A stretch of 64,000 nt of DNA from Symsagittifera roscoffensis (GCF_963678635.1 NC_087062.1:30900833-30964832); one strand, 5' to 3'; counted from the stretch's first letter, positions 22,499 to 33,136 are shown. Program-made: numbers and translations. Notes: generated from the sequence alone by a model not told the origin.

Positions 22499-23037
22499 CT
22501 ATCTACAGTAGGTTCCAATTTCATGAAATTTGAGTAACACATCTGATTTATTTTCACTGTTTACAACACAGAGTGCCTCATTAACAACTTCTGAGAAGTT
22601 AAGAAAATCAGAGGAAAGGCATTCTAAAAGAGTATTACAATCAGCTAAAGCAGCGTGTGCTTCAGACGGAGATGTCGAGAACATTCTTTTGTAGATGTTT
22701 TCTAACTTGAAGTGACCGGAGGGATATGTTTTTCTTCCCATACTACTTTTCGTGGGAGTTACAGGCCTGCTTTGTGACTCACTGCCTGTTTTCTCTTCTG
22801 CACAGCTGCTGCTCTCTGAAGTGTCAGAATTCAATAGAGTGTGATCTTTGATCTCTAAAAGAGCAGAGGTAGAACAGAGACATTCGTTTGTTACGATCGC
22901 GCCATTTGATGTGATATAGGCTGAGTTTTGACACATTTTGCAAACAGAAGCCTGCTCATCTTTTCTATGTTCAGCCTCGGGACTCTTTTTGGGCGAGTCA
23001 AGGCCAATTCGCTTCATTTTTGTGCTGGGCGACTCGT
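22499..23037 (-). CDS. TREX-type 3'-5' exonuclease, second coding exon
   Basis: Carries the C-terminal half of a DEDDh exonuclease. The last catalytic motif, HAALAD within SEAHAALADCNTLLECL, matches the HxAxxD ExoIII motif of the TREX1/TREX2 family. Before it lies a long Ser/Glu-rich insert (about 110 residues, with SSMGRKTYPSGHFKLENIY just upstream of the motif). The acceptor TTTTAAG ends at 23,038 and joins in frame to the first exon. The product would be 344 residues, somewhat longer than TREX1 because of the insert. It ends at TAG 22,499-22,501. Confidence 0.8.
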
Positions 23038-23325
23038 CTTAAAAGTTACAGAGAATATATAATACATAATACTGCAAATTGTCCTGTTTAGCGACATATG
23101 TCAAACTTGCAACTTCCAAGCTTGATTGAAAATGAACTATTTGCATCAAACAGAGAATAGAAAAAAAATAAAAACAGTTACCTGTGGCTCTAAAAGAAAA
23201 CAAATAGATTAAGTTATTCAAGTTTCAATACCCTTACCAAAAAAAACTAAACAATAATTTGGGAAAAATGATAAACTGAAAAATGAGTTTTATTCATTGT
23301 GAAACAAAATTAGCTGCCAACTCAC

Positions 23326-23821
23326 CAATTTGAGGCGGCTCCCGCTTCTGCAAAGTTTCGCAACGGAAATATATAAGAGAGTCGCACAAATAAACTCCAT
23401 CTTGCTCTAAGAACTCGTATAATAAAGGTACGCCAAGCGACGTAACTTTGTCCAAAGTCTTTCTAATTATCGGAAAATCGAAATTAAACCCATTATGAGC
23501 AACACAGATTATTGGTTTCGGTAACATTCGGAAAAAAGTGTCCAACAACCTCAAAGTATGGCAACCAAAATTACTAAAACCATTGAGATTTATCTTGTTA
23601 AGGCCAGTAATTTTTTCAGCAGCAGGTTCAAAATCTCGTTGCGGATCTAAACAAATCACTAATTTGTTTCCTACACGTCGCACAGCATTAATATCACTAA
23701 GTAAATCAAAAGGGATTGCAATAATTGCGATTTCTGATATTTCTGGATCCAGAAAACCTGTAGTTTCCAAGTCAATTGCTACAATTGTTTGGAATATTTG
23801 GAAAGATGAACTCATAGTCAT
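23326..23821 (-). CDS. TREX-type 3'-5' exonuclease, first coding exon
   Basis: The DEDDh exonuclease of the TREX family degrades single-stranded or nicked DNA from 3' ends; in animals TREX1 clears cytosolic DNA, including reverse transcripts. ExoI is AIDLETTGF (DxE) near residue 17, and ExoII is AHNGFNFDFPII near residue 109. Both acidic sites are present, so with HAALAD in exon 2 all five catalytic residues are intact. The start ATG at 23,821 precedes MSSSFQIFQTIVAID. The donor is ATTG followed by GTGAGT at 23,325. Which of TREX1 or TREX2 it corresponds to cannot be decided. Confidence 0.85.
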
Positions 23822-24589
23822 CTAAAATCAAGAATCAGCCTCAGGATCAGAGAAATTAACCGAGCAGATAATTAGGCGTGTCATTAGCCTTTATATCCTG
23901 AAAAAAAACGAAGCAATTTCGATGCAACCAGAGCGCAAATTAAGAAGAAAGTGAAACGTGCCGCTAGAAAATTATGAATAGAGAACAACTGTTGAAGCGG
24001 TTTCGCGAGAAATAGGAGTTGATTATTTTTGAATAGGGCCTGACTTATTTATTGTTTCTCGAGAAATTAAAACTACCAAATTGGCAAAACTCGACAGAAC
24101 TCAGACGGATTGTGGAGTGACTTCACGATGATTTAGGGAAATGAGAGGAATTAGTCATTGAGCGGTAGTCCAGCTAGCTGGTAGTTGGACTATTGTTCAA
24201 TTAATAACTACTACAATTAATTTCCAAAGCACTTTACTTTCACTTAAACTCTTATCTTACATATCAACCTCAAATTAAAATCATTTTTCTGAAAATGGCT
24301 CAGTGAAACTAAACTAATAAAACCATTGGACAAATCCCAACATCTTCAATTGCATTATTTCTTTGTTCGGACTTATCCTTTAGATAACGCTGCAGTTTTT
24401 GTAACATTAAACAGACTTGTTTAAAAAAAACTGAGAACAGCAACAGATAATTATGTTAGCTTCGCTATGTGAAAACTGTTGAGCATACAATTGGTTGCAT
24501 TAATAGTGAGGCGTCAAAATCACTGAAAGACATCTAATACATGCAATACAAATCAGATAATCAGCACAACATACATAGTTACTTCCACA
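23822..24589. other. Spacer between TREX gene and copia remnant
   Basis: AT-rich, no open frame of note. It holds the TREX 5' flank and, at the right, possibly decayed 3' LTR sequence of the copia element, which I cannot delimit. Confidence 0.35.
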
Positions 24590-25187
24590 GTCTCCCATGC
24601 TGATGACGTTGATTATAAGCTTGGTTTCGTTTCTCTTGAATAAGTTTCGGTGGAGGCTTGGCGAAAGCATCAGCAATCATCTCTTGCGTCGCAAGATGTT
24701 CAACGCTTACCTCTTTTCGTTGTTTGCGTTGTCGCACAAAGTGATGCGTAACATCAATGTGTTATGGTCCGGTCATGATGTCGAGGATTCTCTACTAAAC
24801 TGAGCTGCTCTGTGACTTCTAGTCTCAGCTCAAAATTTAACGTGCCTTTGATGTATCTGAATACTCGTTTCAGAGCATTCCAATGTGGAACTCGCGGGTT
24901 TGACATGAACTGACTCAAGTTCAAACTGCGTACGACAGATCAGGTCTGGTGGCTGTACTTGCGTACATCAAACAACAATTATCCGATCGCAGCTCGGTAT
25001 AAGGATGGATTGGAATGCAACTCTCCTTCATCTGGTAGTAACGTAAAATTCGCATCCATTGGGGTACTCAGAGCGTTGCATTCGCTGATCTCGAAACGAC
25101 TGAAAACTTTTTCTAGATACCTCTTCCGGGAAACACTGATGCTTCGGTTGCATCTGTCACGCTTAACACACATACCTACAAGGTTTG
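24590..25187 (-). pseudogene. Ty1/copia polyprotein remnant, RT end and RNase H
   Basis: Read on the minus strand, 25,187 to 24,590 matches the end of copia Pol: KRDRCNRSISVSRKRYLEKV, FSRFEISECNALSTPMD, then RPDLSYAV, then SQFMSNPRVPHWNALKRV. The RNase H end follows, with HFVRQRKQRKEVSVEHLATQ and EMIADAFAKPPPKLI. Several frameshifts and stops interrupt it. The upstream part of the same gene is at 28,631-29,350, because a LINE inserted between. Confidence 0.85.
25082..25187. repeat. Target-site duplication of the LINE, right-end copy
   Basis: 106 bases identical to 28,525-28,630 except for one G/T difference near the edge. They flank the LINE's 3' tail here and its 5' end there. The duplicated sequence is copia RT-coding DNA, so it predates the LINE. 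Confidence 0.9.
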
Positions 25188-25257
25188 TAGTAGTAGTAGT
25201 AGTAGTAGGGCTTTTGTGCTCGTAGCACAAGGGGTTTCCCCCTTTCAGTTTTTCGTT

Positions 25258-28080
25258 CTATAGTGAAGTTTTGCTTCTACAGTCATTCATTGTGCAATCG
25301 CAAGCAATTCTCCATGTGCACTTGTTCATTTGTTCGTAGTCCTTCTCAAATTTTCTCCAAAATAACCACAATATTCGCTTCTTCAGTCTGCTTGTTTCTC
25401 TCACGTCAATTTTGATCACATTCGCTAGCCGACATGTTTGGTAAAGGAATTCGTCCTCCAAAAATTTCTTTTTCGGCCTCTCGAGCTGAAACATACAACC
25501 GCGCGAGGAACAGGAATACGATGGAACTTTCAACATGTCAACATCATAATTTTTCGATAAAATTTTTGACAGCAACAAAAGGTTGTTGATCTGTATATAC
25601 ATTGGCAGTGGCAATAGTGAAATTTCGATTAACCGATCTTTGTACGAATCCATATGCGGAATTATCCATTTAACTATACGCCTTTGTACATTTTCAAGCT
25701 CCGTAATAATGTATTTACTTAATCCATAACATGGACTTGCGTACGTGAGTATTGGTACGATCATAGATTTATACAAATCCAGTTTAGCTTTTTGTCCAAG
25801 ATTCGATACGCTTCTTTTTATCATGTGAAAAACACGAATTGCTTTGCAGCAAACCTTATTTATATGCAAATTCCATTTTAAGTCACAGGAAAGCATGAGC
25901 CCCAAATCAGATTGAGTTTCCTCTGTTTTAATCAATTCGTTTCCAAAAAGCAATCGTTTTTCGTTTTTGGACATTTTAATTAGGCAGCATTTATCCATAT
26001 TGAAGGGCATGTTGTTTCTAACGGTCCAGTCATACAACGCATTTAAATCACTTTGAATATCTATTGTGCTTAAACCCACGCTGAGAAATTTGGCGTCATC
26101 GGCAAAAAGTAGGGGAAACAATTGATCGCACATTTTCGGGAGGTCGTTAACAAAAACCAGAAAAAGTATGGGGCCCAAAATACTCCCTTGCGGGACACCG
26201 CTAGTAACTTGTACTGGTGACGAGTTTACTCCATTAATACGCACGACTTGTACTCGATTTGTCAAGTATGATTCGATTAGTTTCAGTAGCTTGTTTCTGA
26301 TGCCCGTTTCAAAAAGTTTTTTCAAAAGCATACCATGATCCACTCTGTCAAAAGCTTTACTGTAGTCAGTAAAGATTATGTCAACATCATGTTGACTTTC
26401 AATGCCCTGGTACACTTTTTGCAAAAAGATTATCAATTGGAGAATCGTTGATCGTCTTTTCCTAAAGCCGAACTGAGCTGCGTGAAAAAAAGAATGGTAA
26501 TGATCGTAAAGTCGTCTAAAAATAATCCTTTCTAAAATTTTCGAAGCTATTGATAACAGAGATACCGGTCTGTAATTTGTAACTTGGCATTTATCGCCTT
26601 TTTTAAATAATGGACTTATAATTGCTTGTTTCCAATCGTTTGGAAAAATGGCTGTTTGGAAAATTTTTCTGAATAACTGTGAAAGAGAATGAGAAAGAGT
26701 AATGCACAATTTTTTATACACTATTGGTGGAATTTCATCGGGTCCTTTACTCTTGTTTATGTCCAAGTTCATGCAAATTTCAATTACTTCCTTTTCGAAA
26801 AAATTTACAGTGGTAATCGATTTTACGCATTCTTTTCCATTACACCCTTCAATAAATTTTGTCGATTTTGTATACACGGAAGAGAAGAAGATAGAAAATA
26901 GTTCTGATTTACCCTTGTCTGTCTCCTCCGAGACAGACTCGTAAAACATTTTCCGCGGGAGATTTGACTTCCTAAATGCTTTGAAATACTTGAACAATTT
27001 TGACGATGCTCGTTCTGCAGCCAGCTCTTGTTCGTATTCAACTTTGTCAGTTTCTGCACTGGTATCAACTAAATCAGCTAATGCTATGACCTTGTCATGA
27101 AATTCTGGAAAATTCTTCCGCGCAGTTTTAAGGCACTTAATGTAATGCGATGTTTTTTGCGTAATCCACGGTGGTAGCGACAATCTGTGCGCTGTTCTCC
27201 TTGGTACATTCTGAGATATTGCTGTATTGAGCCAGCTATACCATAATTCCAGAACTTTATTAGGATTCGACCAACAGAAAGGTTCGAATTTCGTTTTATT
27301 CAACGTTTCTCGTAGTTTTCCAAAATCGCCTTTACAGTAGCTATAAATCAAATCTTTGCAGCAATTTCGCTGCAACAAGGACGATATTTCAACGTTAAAC
27401 TTAACTTTGATAGGGAAATGATTCGAGAGTTTGCTAAAATAGTTATCCCTTTGAATGTCTTCAATATTCACTATCTGTATGTTTTTTCCCACTAAAATCA
27501 AATCTAGAATACCAGTTGCAGCAGTTTGGAACGAGATTTTTTGTTGCAAACAATATCGATCAATTATATCAAGAAAAATATTTTCTTGCTCAACAGCAGA
27601 TGAAAGACTCGTCCAGTTTATTGTTGGGAAATTGAAATCCCCGTATATTATTACTTCATCAAAATTATTTTTGATTTTTTGCAAACATTTAAACAAGTTT
27701 TCAATATCAGCGTTCGTGTAAGCGTAAGTACTGTTTGAGGGTGGTAAATAACAGCAAACAATAAGTATTTTCTTTTTGCATAAACAAATCAGGCATGCAG
27801 TTACTGAACCATTATCTTCAAAATTCAATTTAATTTGCTCAGAGTTGATTTCATTTTTCACGCAAATCATAGTCCCACCGTGTGCTGTTGTTCCGGATTT
27901 TGCTTTTCTATTCGATAAAAAACATTGATATTGAGGTATAAAAAGTTCGCCTTCTGCAATATCGTCTGTGAGCCATGTTTCTGATATACATACAATATCA
28001 ACAGCATTTACTAGCAGAAAATTCGAAAAAATTCTCCTTCGATCCGATTTATATAAACTTCTAATGTTATAACACAACAT
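25258..28080 (-). CDS. LINE ORF2: AP endonuclease and reverse transcriptase
   Basis: 940 uninterrupted codons. Residues 1-230 are an APE-type endonuclease: N5 in NIRSLY, E34 in SETW, YGDFNFPTINW (146-156), ILDLIL near 191, and SNH at 219-221 where the family normally has SDH. Residues about 430-720 are reverse transcriptase: GPDEIPP (447), PLFKKGDK, NYRPVSLLS (502), YSKAFDRVDH (573-582), SGVPQGSILGPILF (627-640) and FADD (659-662). A cysteine-containing C-terminal end follows. The protein nicks the target and primes reverse transcription. The intact frame suggests a young insertion, but the Asp to Asn change in SNH may impair nicking. Confidence 0.92.
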   Translation of the reverse strand: MLCYNIRSLYKSDRRRIFSNFLLVNAVDIVCISETWLTDDIAEGELFIPQYQCFLSNRKAKSGTTAHGGTMICVKNEINSEQIKLNFEDNGSVTACLICLCKKKILIVCCYLPPSNSTYAYTNADIENLFKCLQKIKNNFDEVIIYGDFNFPTINWTSLSSAVEQENIFLDIIDRYCLQQKISFQTAATGILDLILVGKNIQIVNIEDIQRDNYFSKLSNHFPIKVKFNVEISSLLQRNCCKDLIYSYCKGDFGKLRETLNKTKFEPFCWSNPNKVLELWYSWLNTAISQNVPRRTAHRLSLPPWITQKTSHYIKCLKTARKNFPEFHDKVIALADLVDTSAETDKVEYEQELAAERASSKLFKYFKAFRKSNLPRKMFYESVSEETDKGKSELFSIFFSSVYTKSTKFIEGCNGKECVKSITTVNFFEKEVIEICMNLDINKSKGPDEIPPIVYKKLCITLSHSLSQLFRKIFQTAIFPNDWKQAIISPLFKKGDKCQVTNYRPVSLLSIASKILERIIFRRLYDHYHSFFHAAQFGFRKRRSTILQLIIFLQKVYQGIESQHDVDIIFTDYSKAFDRVDHGMLLKKLFETGIRNKLLKLIESYLTNRVQVVRINGVNSSPVQVTSGVPQGSILGPILFLVFVNDLPKMCDQLFPLLFADDAKFLSVGLSTIDIQSDLNALYDWTVRNNMPFNMDKCCLIKMSKNEKRLLFGNELIKTEETQSDLGLMLSCDLKWNLHINKVCCKAIRVFHMIKRSVSNLGQKAKLDLYKSMIVPILTYASPCYGLSKYIITELENVQRRIVKWIIPHMDSYKDRLIEISLLPLPMYIQINNLLLLSKILSKNYDVDMLKVPSYSCSSRGCMFQLERPKKKFLEDEFLYQTCRLANVIKIDVRETSRLKKRILWLFWRKFEKDYEQMNKCTWRIACDCTMNDCRSKTSL

Positions 28081-28107
28081 GCTTAGTTCACCAGTTGAAT
28101 TTTCTAG

Positions 28108-28510
28108 TCACTCATCAATTACTACTGCTTGGTTATTTAAATACAAAATTCCATTTTTGATATGAATGTTCTTTGGATCATGTTGGTTTGTATCTAATAA
28201 CTCTCTTCTTTTTTTCAGAAGTGTTCACTCTTTCATTTGCTCTTCTTTGTTTAAAGATTTTGAAACAAAAACTCGATAGGCCTCATCGTTATATGTTGGT
28301 TCGAAAACTTTAAGCATTGGTGCACGTGCTAATATTTTATCAACCGTATAAGTATTTGAGAACTTAACAAGAATTTGCCTTGCTCGAGGATTTTGTGAAT
28401 TGTATTTGCCAAGCCTACGGAAACCGGATATATCTTCTTTTCCCACACCCAGATAATGTACAACATCAAATAACTGTTTTTCATCGTGTTCAAAAACTTC
28501 TTTTCGGTTT
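28108..28510 (-). pseudogene. LINE ORF1, C-terminal part
   Basis: The frame reads through FRRLGKYNSQNPRARQILV, typical of the RRM-like ORF1 of Jockey/CR1/L2 LINEs, then VFVSKSLNKEEQMKE. A TGA at 28,225-28,227 interrupts it, after which LLKKRRELLDTN and a short tail continue to TGA at 28,108. The N-terminus is missing because the element is 5'-truncated. The ORF1 product normally binds element RNA. Confidence 0.75.
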
Positions 28511-28524
28511 GATTTTTAGGGGCA

Positions 28525-28630
28525 TCGCTTATCTCGAAACGACTGAAAACTTTTTCTAGATACCTCTTCCGGGAAACACTGATGCTTCGGTTGCATCTGT
28601 CACGCTTAACACACATACCTACAAGGTTTG
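28525..28630. repeat. Target-site duplication of the LINE, 5'-end copy
   Basis: Matches 25,082-25,187 over 106 bases with one difference. The copia reading frame resumes at its right edge. Confidence 0.9.
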
Positions 28631-29350
28631 AAATATCTCTTGACCTACCATCTCGAAAGTTCTGGCTAACTCCTTCTTCTCTGTCTCAATTAGCTTGGTA
28701 CTGTTTAATACTATGATCAATTCATATACGTAAACAATAACTATGATGAATCCCTCCTTGACGTAGATACACGGCTCTATTTTGCACTGCGAGTAACCAC
28801 GCTACATTCCAAAAACGCGCGGCTGGCTTTGAGCCGTACAAATTCCTATAAAGCTTGCAAACGCGATTTGGAAACTTTCGGTCAACATAGCCCGGTGGTT
28901 GTAAATATCATGTCTAAGATCTCCGCTCAAAAACGTTATCTTGACGTCCATTTGATCAACTTCCAAATTGTGGATTGCTGCTATCGCTAAAATGCTGCAA
29001 ACCGTTGTTAAGTATGATAATCGTGAAAACTTCTTATCGAAGTCTTCATCATGCTCCTACGAAAACCCTTGTGCAACTAGTCTGACTTAGTACAGATCAA
29101 TTGTGTTGTCAGGCTTTCGCTAGCCTTTGAACACCCACTTGCAGCCTACTATATTGGAGTTAGGTGGTGGTTCAACAAAGTCCCATGTCTTCATCTTCTG
29201 AAGCGACTCAAACTCACATAGTATTGTCAGATCTTTACAAAGCTTCATCAATTAAACTCGGCTCGCGCGGATCACTCCCTGAAGCTTCAACTGAAAAACA
29301 GTTGCTTCCGCATTTCACTGGCTTGCGCTGTCTTCTAGCTGGCAAATTTT
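28631..29350 (-). pseudogene. Ty1/copia polyprotein remnant, start of RT
   Basis: On the minus strand: EPSLIDEALKRS-like text, KTWDFVEPPPNSNIVGCKWV, a stop, then RLVAQGFS, then AIAAIHNLEVDQMDVKITFL and SGDLRHDIYN. Further on, IVIVYVYELIIVLN stands where copia RT has YVDDLI. The catalytic YVDD is therefore lost, and several in-frame stops confirm death. Integrase and Gag were not recognised further right. Confidence 0.85.
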
Positions 29351-30640
29351 TATATATTTAGTGTGAAGCTTACTTTAGAGTATTTTCGAAGAAAAAGTCT
29401 GAAGGATTCTAGTAACGCTTAGCGTGTAAGGCAACTTAAACCTTGTTTTGTAGATCTTCCTCTCTCTGCCCCAATTGACTATATGCACTGTGTGTTACTG
29501 GGAGTCTTCACTTCTTTGCTTGTAACATTCGCCCAAATACTACACAGCGACTGAGCGTAGAAAAAGTACCTATTAACGACTGGCAGGCGTCAGTTACTTT
29601 AATCCTACTCGCTTTTCACCGTCTCGACCTTGCCAGTTGATTTTCTGGTCTGTCTAGGGCAAAGTAAAAAGTTACTATTTTTAGGCCATCAGTCAAACGA
29701 CTTTTGATCAGCTTTCGTTTACATGCGAACACAACCACATAGCTGAGTCTCGGATCCTCAAACTACGTGATTGTCATTAAAAACACGGCTCGAACAACCT
29801 ATTTTAACATGTTTTTGTGTGACAGTTCTATATTAAATCCATTGGAGATGGATTGACCCTTTCCTCTTTCTAGCTACTCATATTCTAAAATATCAAACTA
29901 TACCGGTGTTAATTTAAAGTTTCACGACATCAAAGTAGCTATATAGTTAGTTTTATACAGTCCCTTCACATAAACAGTCTCTGGGGGACCAAGCCTCCGC
30001 TCCCGTGATATTTCAGCGATAACGCTCTTATCTCTCTTAATTTGCGTCCCGGGAGGGTTCCGTGGAATACTCCTTCCCCACTGAAGCTTCCTTCTCCACT
30101 AGTATCCGCTGACAAGTGTCTTATCGTGCGTTGTTGCCACGATAAGAGGCTTCGTATTTTCCGTCTCTTGTACGACTGTCTTTCACAATATCTGTCGTTG
30201 TTCTGATTTTCTCAGCTTTTTTGGTCAAAAATGGCCATTTTTCGTATTTCTGAGAAATATCAACTTGAAAGTCGAAATTTTAAAAATAGAAAATTTCAGA
30301 ATACTTCGACCTTCTTTCAAGCACTTTTTTGCTGTTAAGGCCTTTTCTCTCTGATTCGTGCTTCGTCGGAAGGTTGCGCTGTGGCATCTGGCAGAATGGC
30401 ACATACTCCCCGGACAGTCCCCATCAATGTCCCTATTGATCGCATAACACCGGGTTATCGTCAAGTAGTTATCCAGTTTTCTGTAATCAATCTTACAAAT
30501 CGCATAAGAAAATGAAATTTATCTACCCACCTCAACTCACTACGTGTTCACAAATGGCATCGTACTACATCTCACTGCCTTTCAACATTTTCACAAAATT
30601 TGCACCATGAGGAGTGCCCTAGATAAAATTTCTTTTCTTC
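29351..30640. other. Unassigned stretch between copia and gypsy remnants
   Basis: No gene recognised. It may contain decayed copia integrase, Gag or LTR sequence, but no motif supports this. A short inverted repeat (CTTATCGTG and CACGATAAG, about 30,120-30,146) is present. The junction with the gypsy copy lies near 30,640. Confidence 0.4.
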
Positions 30641-30682
30641 TCCCTCTGCGCCCTCTCAAGTTCCCTCTTCAGGTTAGTGAGG

Positions 30683-31324
30683 TCAGGATGCGTCTCCTCC
30701 GTTTGCTGTGCTCGCATCATAGAAGGTGGCTTGCTCGTGGATTGGGCCGCGGATCTTGCCGGTGGTCGGTAATGGGAACTCTCCCTCGCCGTACTCAGTG
30801 TTGTTGCTCAAGCCAGGATTTCTTGCCAGGTCGAATCCTCTCACCCCTTCATCCATATTCCAGGACAACCACCTGGTCTGTTCTTGATTGGATATCCCTT
30901 CTGTGGTGTAGCCGACCATCAAGGCAGCTTCTGTCGCGGACTCCCTGCCTTCACCTCGCTCCTCTAACTGCAGGATGGCGTTCAACATCACTGCCATCCT
31001 CTCATCTATTTGGGTGTAGTCCAGGTCCCTCAAGCGTCTGTACAATTCATCGAGCGTAGGCCTCTTTAGCGCGGCAGGCATGGATTTCCAAAATCGATCT
31101 GCCATTTTTACGATTTCTAGATGATCTCGCGCTCTAACCAACTTGAGTATTACCGTACCAACCAACTTGAGTATTATCGTACCAACCAACTTGAGTATCA
31201 CCGTACCAACCAACTTGAGTACTTGAGAAATATCTCTTTCGAATGTTGCTGATCGTGAACTTTGTTCAAGACCTTCTTTTCTCTTTCCATTGACTGTGTC
31301 TAGGTCGTCAACTCGATTTAACAA
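30683..31324 (-). pseudogene. ORF3 coiled-coil protein, minus copy, truncated
   Basis: This is the counterpart of the plus-copy frame at 54,758-55,759. It includes an 8-residue repeat (GTVILKLV-like, four units against three in the plus copy), then RFWKSMPAALKRPTLDELY. A frame change near 30,760 (after FPLPTT) and truncation at about 30,640 end it. Function unknown. Confidence 0.8.
31135..31226. repeat. 24-base in-frame tandem repeat within ORF3
   Basis: About four units of a 24-base repeat containing GGTACGGTAATACTCAAGTT (element sense). The plus copy has about three (54,868-54,932). Unit number varies in multiples of 24, which keeps the frame. Confidence 0.85.
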
Positions 31325-31617
31325 ATCAATCTGGAAGTAAAATCCACTTTTTAGACTAAGGTGTTATGTTCCTAACCTAACCCCCCCCATTATTGTAGTT
31401 AAAATATTATCCCTCCATTTGTTTTTCTAGAATAGTTCAATTGGAAGTTTTTTAAGAGCATGCAGATTCATTTAATGTTTTACACCGTCAACTCTTTCAA
31501 TTATAATTGTCATGCCAATTACGTTAAAATCCATCTACCTGCTTCGAGATCCCCATGTATCCTTACTCGAGATCCCCATGTACCCCCAACTCAAGACCTC
31601 CGTTGTCCACCCGTAGC

Positions 31618-32190
31618 TCAGGCGATACTCAAGTAGTACTTCTTGTGTAGGTGTACCATTATCTCCGTTTCTGCGAAGACCACGTGTAGGATGGCATATA
31701 ACTCCCTTGGGCTCAACTTGCCCCTGTTTGGGTCATAACCAGGCATCGAGACCTCCACTATCTCTCTTTCAATCATGAAGTCGTTCAGTCTCGTTAGTGC
31801 TAACATCACGAGCTCAGGATCTATCGTATTCCTTTCATTGACCCTCGTTACCAGAAAGCACAGGTATTTGCCCGGGACTTGTGCAACTGACGGGGGAAGC
31901 GCAGCCATTCCTCCCAGCCCCGGCCTCTGTCTGAATAGAAACTCCACGTTCTGGTATTCTCTCTTGAAGTCGGCCTCTAGTCTCGATTTGAAGCTCATGT
32001 CCGCAGTTATACATATCGCGCTAGTCCTGTCTGACAAAAAGAAGTCGCTGTCCGTTATCAGGATGTTCTCTGAGTATTCATTGGGTATTTCAAAATTTGT
32101 TTTGAAGTTTCGTCCGATGGTAGGCTCAGCCTCTTCCTCGCCCAGTTCTAGCCCGCTGGTTTCTGTTACTTCTCTGAGTTTCTTTATCAT
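31618..32190 (-). CDS. Macro domain at the C-terminus of Pol, minus copy
   Basis: 190 residues. The region from SAICITADMSFKSRLEADFK through KYLCFLITR-type (here LVTR) and LTRLNDFMIEREIVEVSMP to FAETEIMVHLHKK follows the order of elements in OARD1/TARG1-type macro domains. In these a CIS-like strand, a helix ending in a phenylalanine/lysine run, a YYLITK strand, a long helix, an LSMP strand and a final FEATDIKITVY-type strand appear in this order. The glycine-rich ligand loops of active macro domains (MGAGI and GCGLD) are replaced, so ADP-ribose binding or hydrolysis is doubtful. Upstream it joins, through an acidic linker with two stops, to integrase in one frame. Confidence 0.7.
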   Translation of the reverse strand: MIKKLREVTETSGLELGEEEAEPTIGRNFKTNFEIPNEYSENILITDSDFFLSDRTSAICITADMSFKSRLEADFKREYQNVEFLFRQRPGLGGMAALPPSVAQVPGKYLCFLVTRVNERNTIDPELVMLALTRLNDFMIEREIVEVSMPGYDPNRGKLSPRELYAILHVVFAETEIMVHLHKKYYLSIA

Positions 32191-32367
32191 TAAATTTTCG
32201 TTGTGGGTAAGTCATGCCCCCACTCCACGGACAAAAATTTTTATCGACGTCCCCGTCGATGATGCTGGGTCTAAATTATCTGGTGGCATTTCGAGCGGCC
32301 TGTTGGTTGCCGTCCAACCGAAGAGGGGATCTTCCGTTTCCACGTGTTGTTCTGCTGACACGTCGAC

Positions 32368-32874
32368 CTACTGGATGCTTTGCCCTTCATCTCCTTTGCT
32401 CTTGACATCATGCATCCACTCTAGTATTCTCAAGTTTGTGTTCTCCCTCCTCTCTATCTCGCTCTGCTCCAGATCTGTTTCTTGTTCTGGTGTGGAGTAG
32501 TCTTCCTTCGGGTAGTGTTCGCTGTCGTTGATGATTTGCCATTCATCGTCTGCCACCAATTCGCCCACACTCAATAATTCGTCGCTCAATTCATCAGGCC
32601 GTATCTTGTCAATCAAGAAGTCATCCCCGTACCTATTGTACGTCATGCCTGTCCGTTTGCGATTACCACTCCTGGTTTCTGCTGTTATCGGCAAGTCTGG
32701 TTCCGTCCTTTTTGGCACCTCGTCCTGCTCCGGATCGTTCCAGTCTTCTTCCACAAAGGATTCTGCCTCTGAGTCCGCTTCTATCTTTTCATTATCATCC
32801 AAACTCAAGTCCTCGTTGCCATCATTTTTCTCTCTGGTGCTCTTTTCATTCACCTCGCAAGCTGGCTTCACCAA
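32368..32874 (-). pseudogene. Acidic linker between integrase and macro domain, minus copy
   Basis: 168 residues rich in Glu/Asp, with DLSLDDNEKIEADSEAE and SFVEEDWNDPEQDEVPK. It is interrupted by TAG at 32,368 and TGA near 32,213, where the plus copy is open. It is probably a flexible spacer; the sequence resembles no catalytic fold I know. Confidence 0.7.
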
Positions 32875-33136
32875 TAGTTACTCGAATCCCTCCATGTTCT
32901 GTGGTACGCACCAGTCTTCTGGGGATGGGACATGAGGTTTCAAGTTTTCATAATGCGCTTGCACGCCCCTTACTCAAGCGGTAAAACCGTCCTTGCTGGT
33001 GTACTTCCGTTATCATAAAGGGTCCTCTCCATTTCTTAAGTAGTTTCTTTGTCCCTTTGGGAGGTCTAACATTCTGCAAGACACAGACGTATTGGCCCAC
33101 TGCATATGGTTTCGCTTGCAGTATTTTCTCATCGTA

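Larger units (their letters stand above)
25188..28524 (-). mobile_element. CR1/L2-like non-LTR retrotransposon, 5'-truncated
   Basis: A LINE in minus orientation inside a copia remnant. Its 3' end is a short (TAC)n tail (GTA repeats at 25,187-25,208 on the plus strand). Its 5' end lies inside ORF1. A duplication of about 106 bases brackets it exactly. It contains the C-terminal part of ORF1 and a complete open ORF2. The tail type and ORF2 domain order fit the CR1/L2/Jockey group; I cannot place the clade further. Confidence 0.9.

Noticed and set aside
31775-32500. Open frame of 241 codons on the plus strand
   Set aside because: It is antisense to the macro domain and acidic linker, whose frames are conserved in the other copy; Ser-rich composition is what antisense of Glu/Asp/Lys codons gives.
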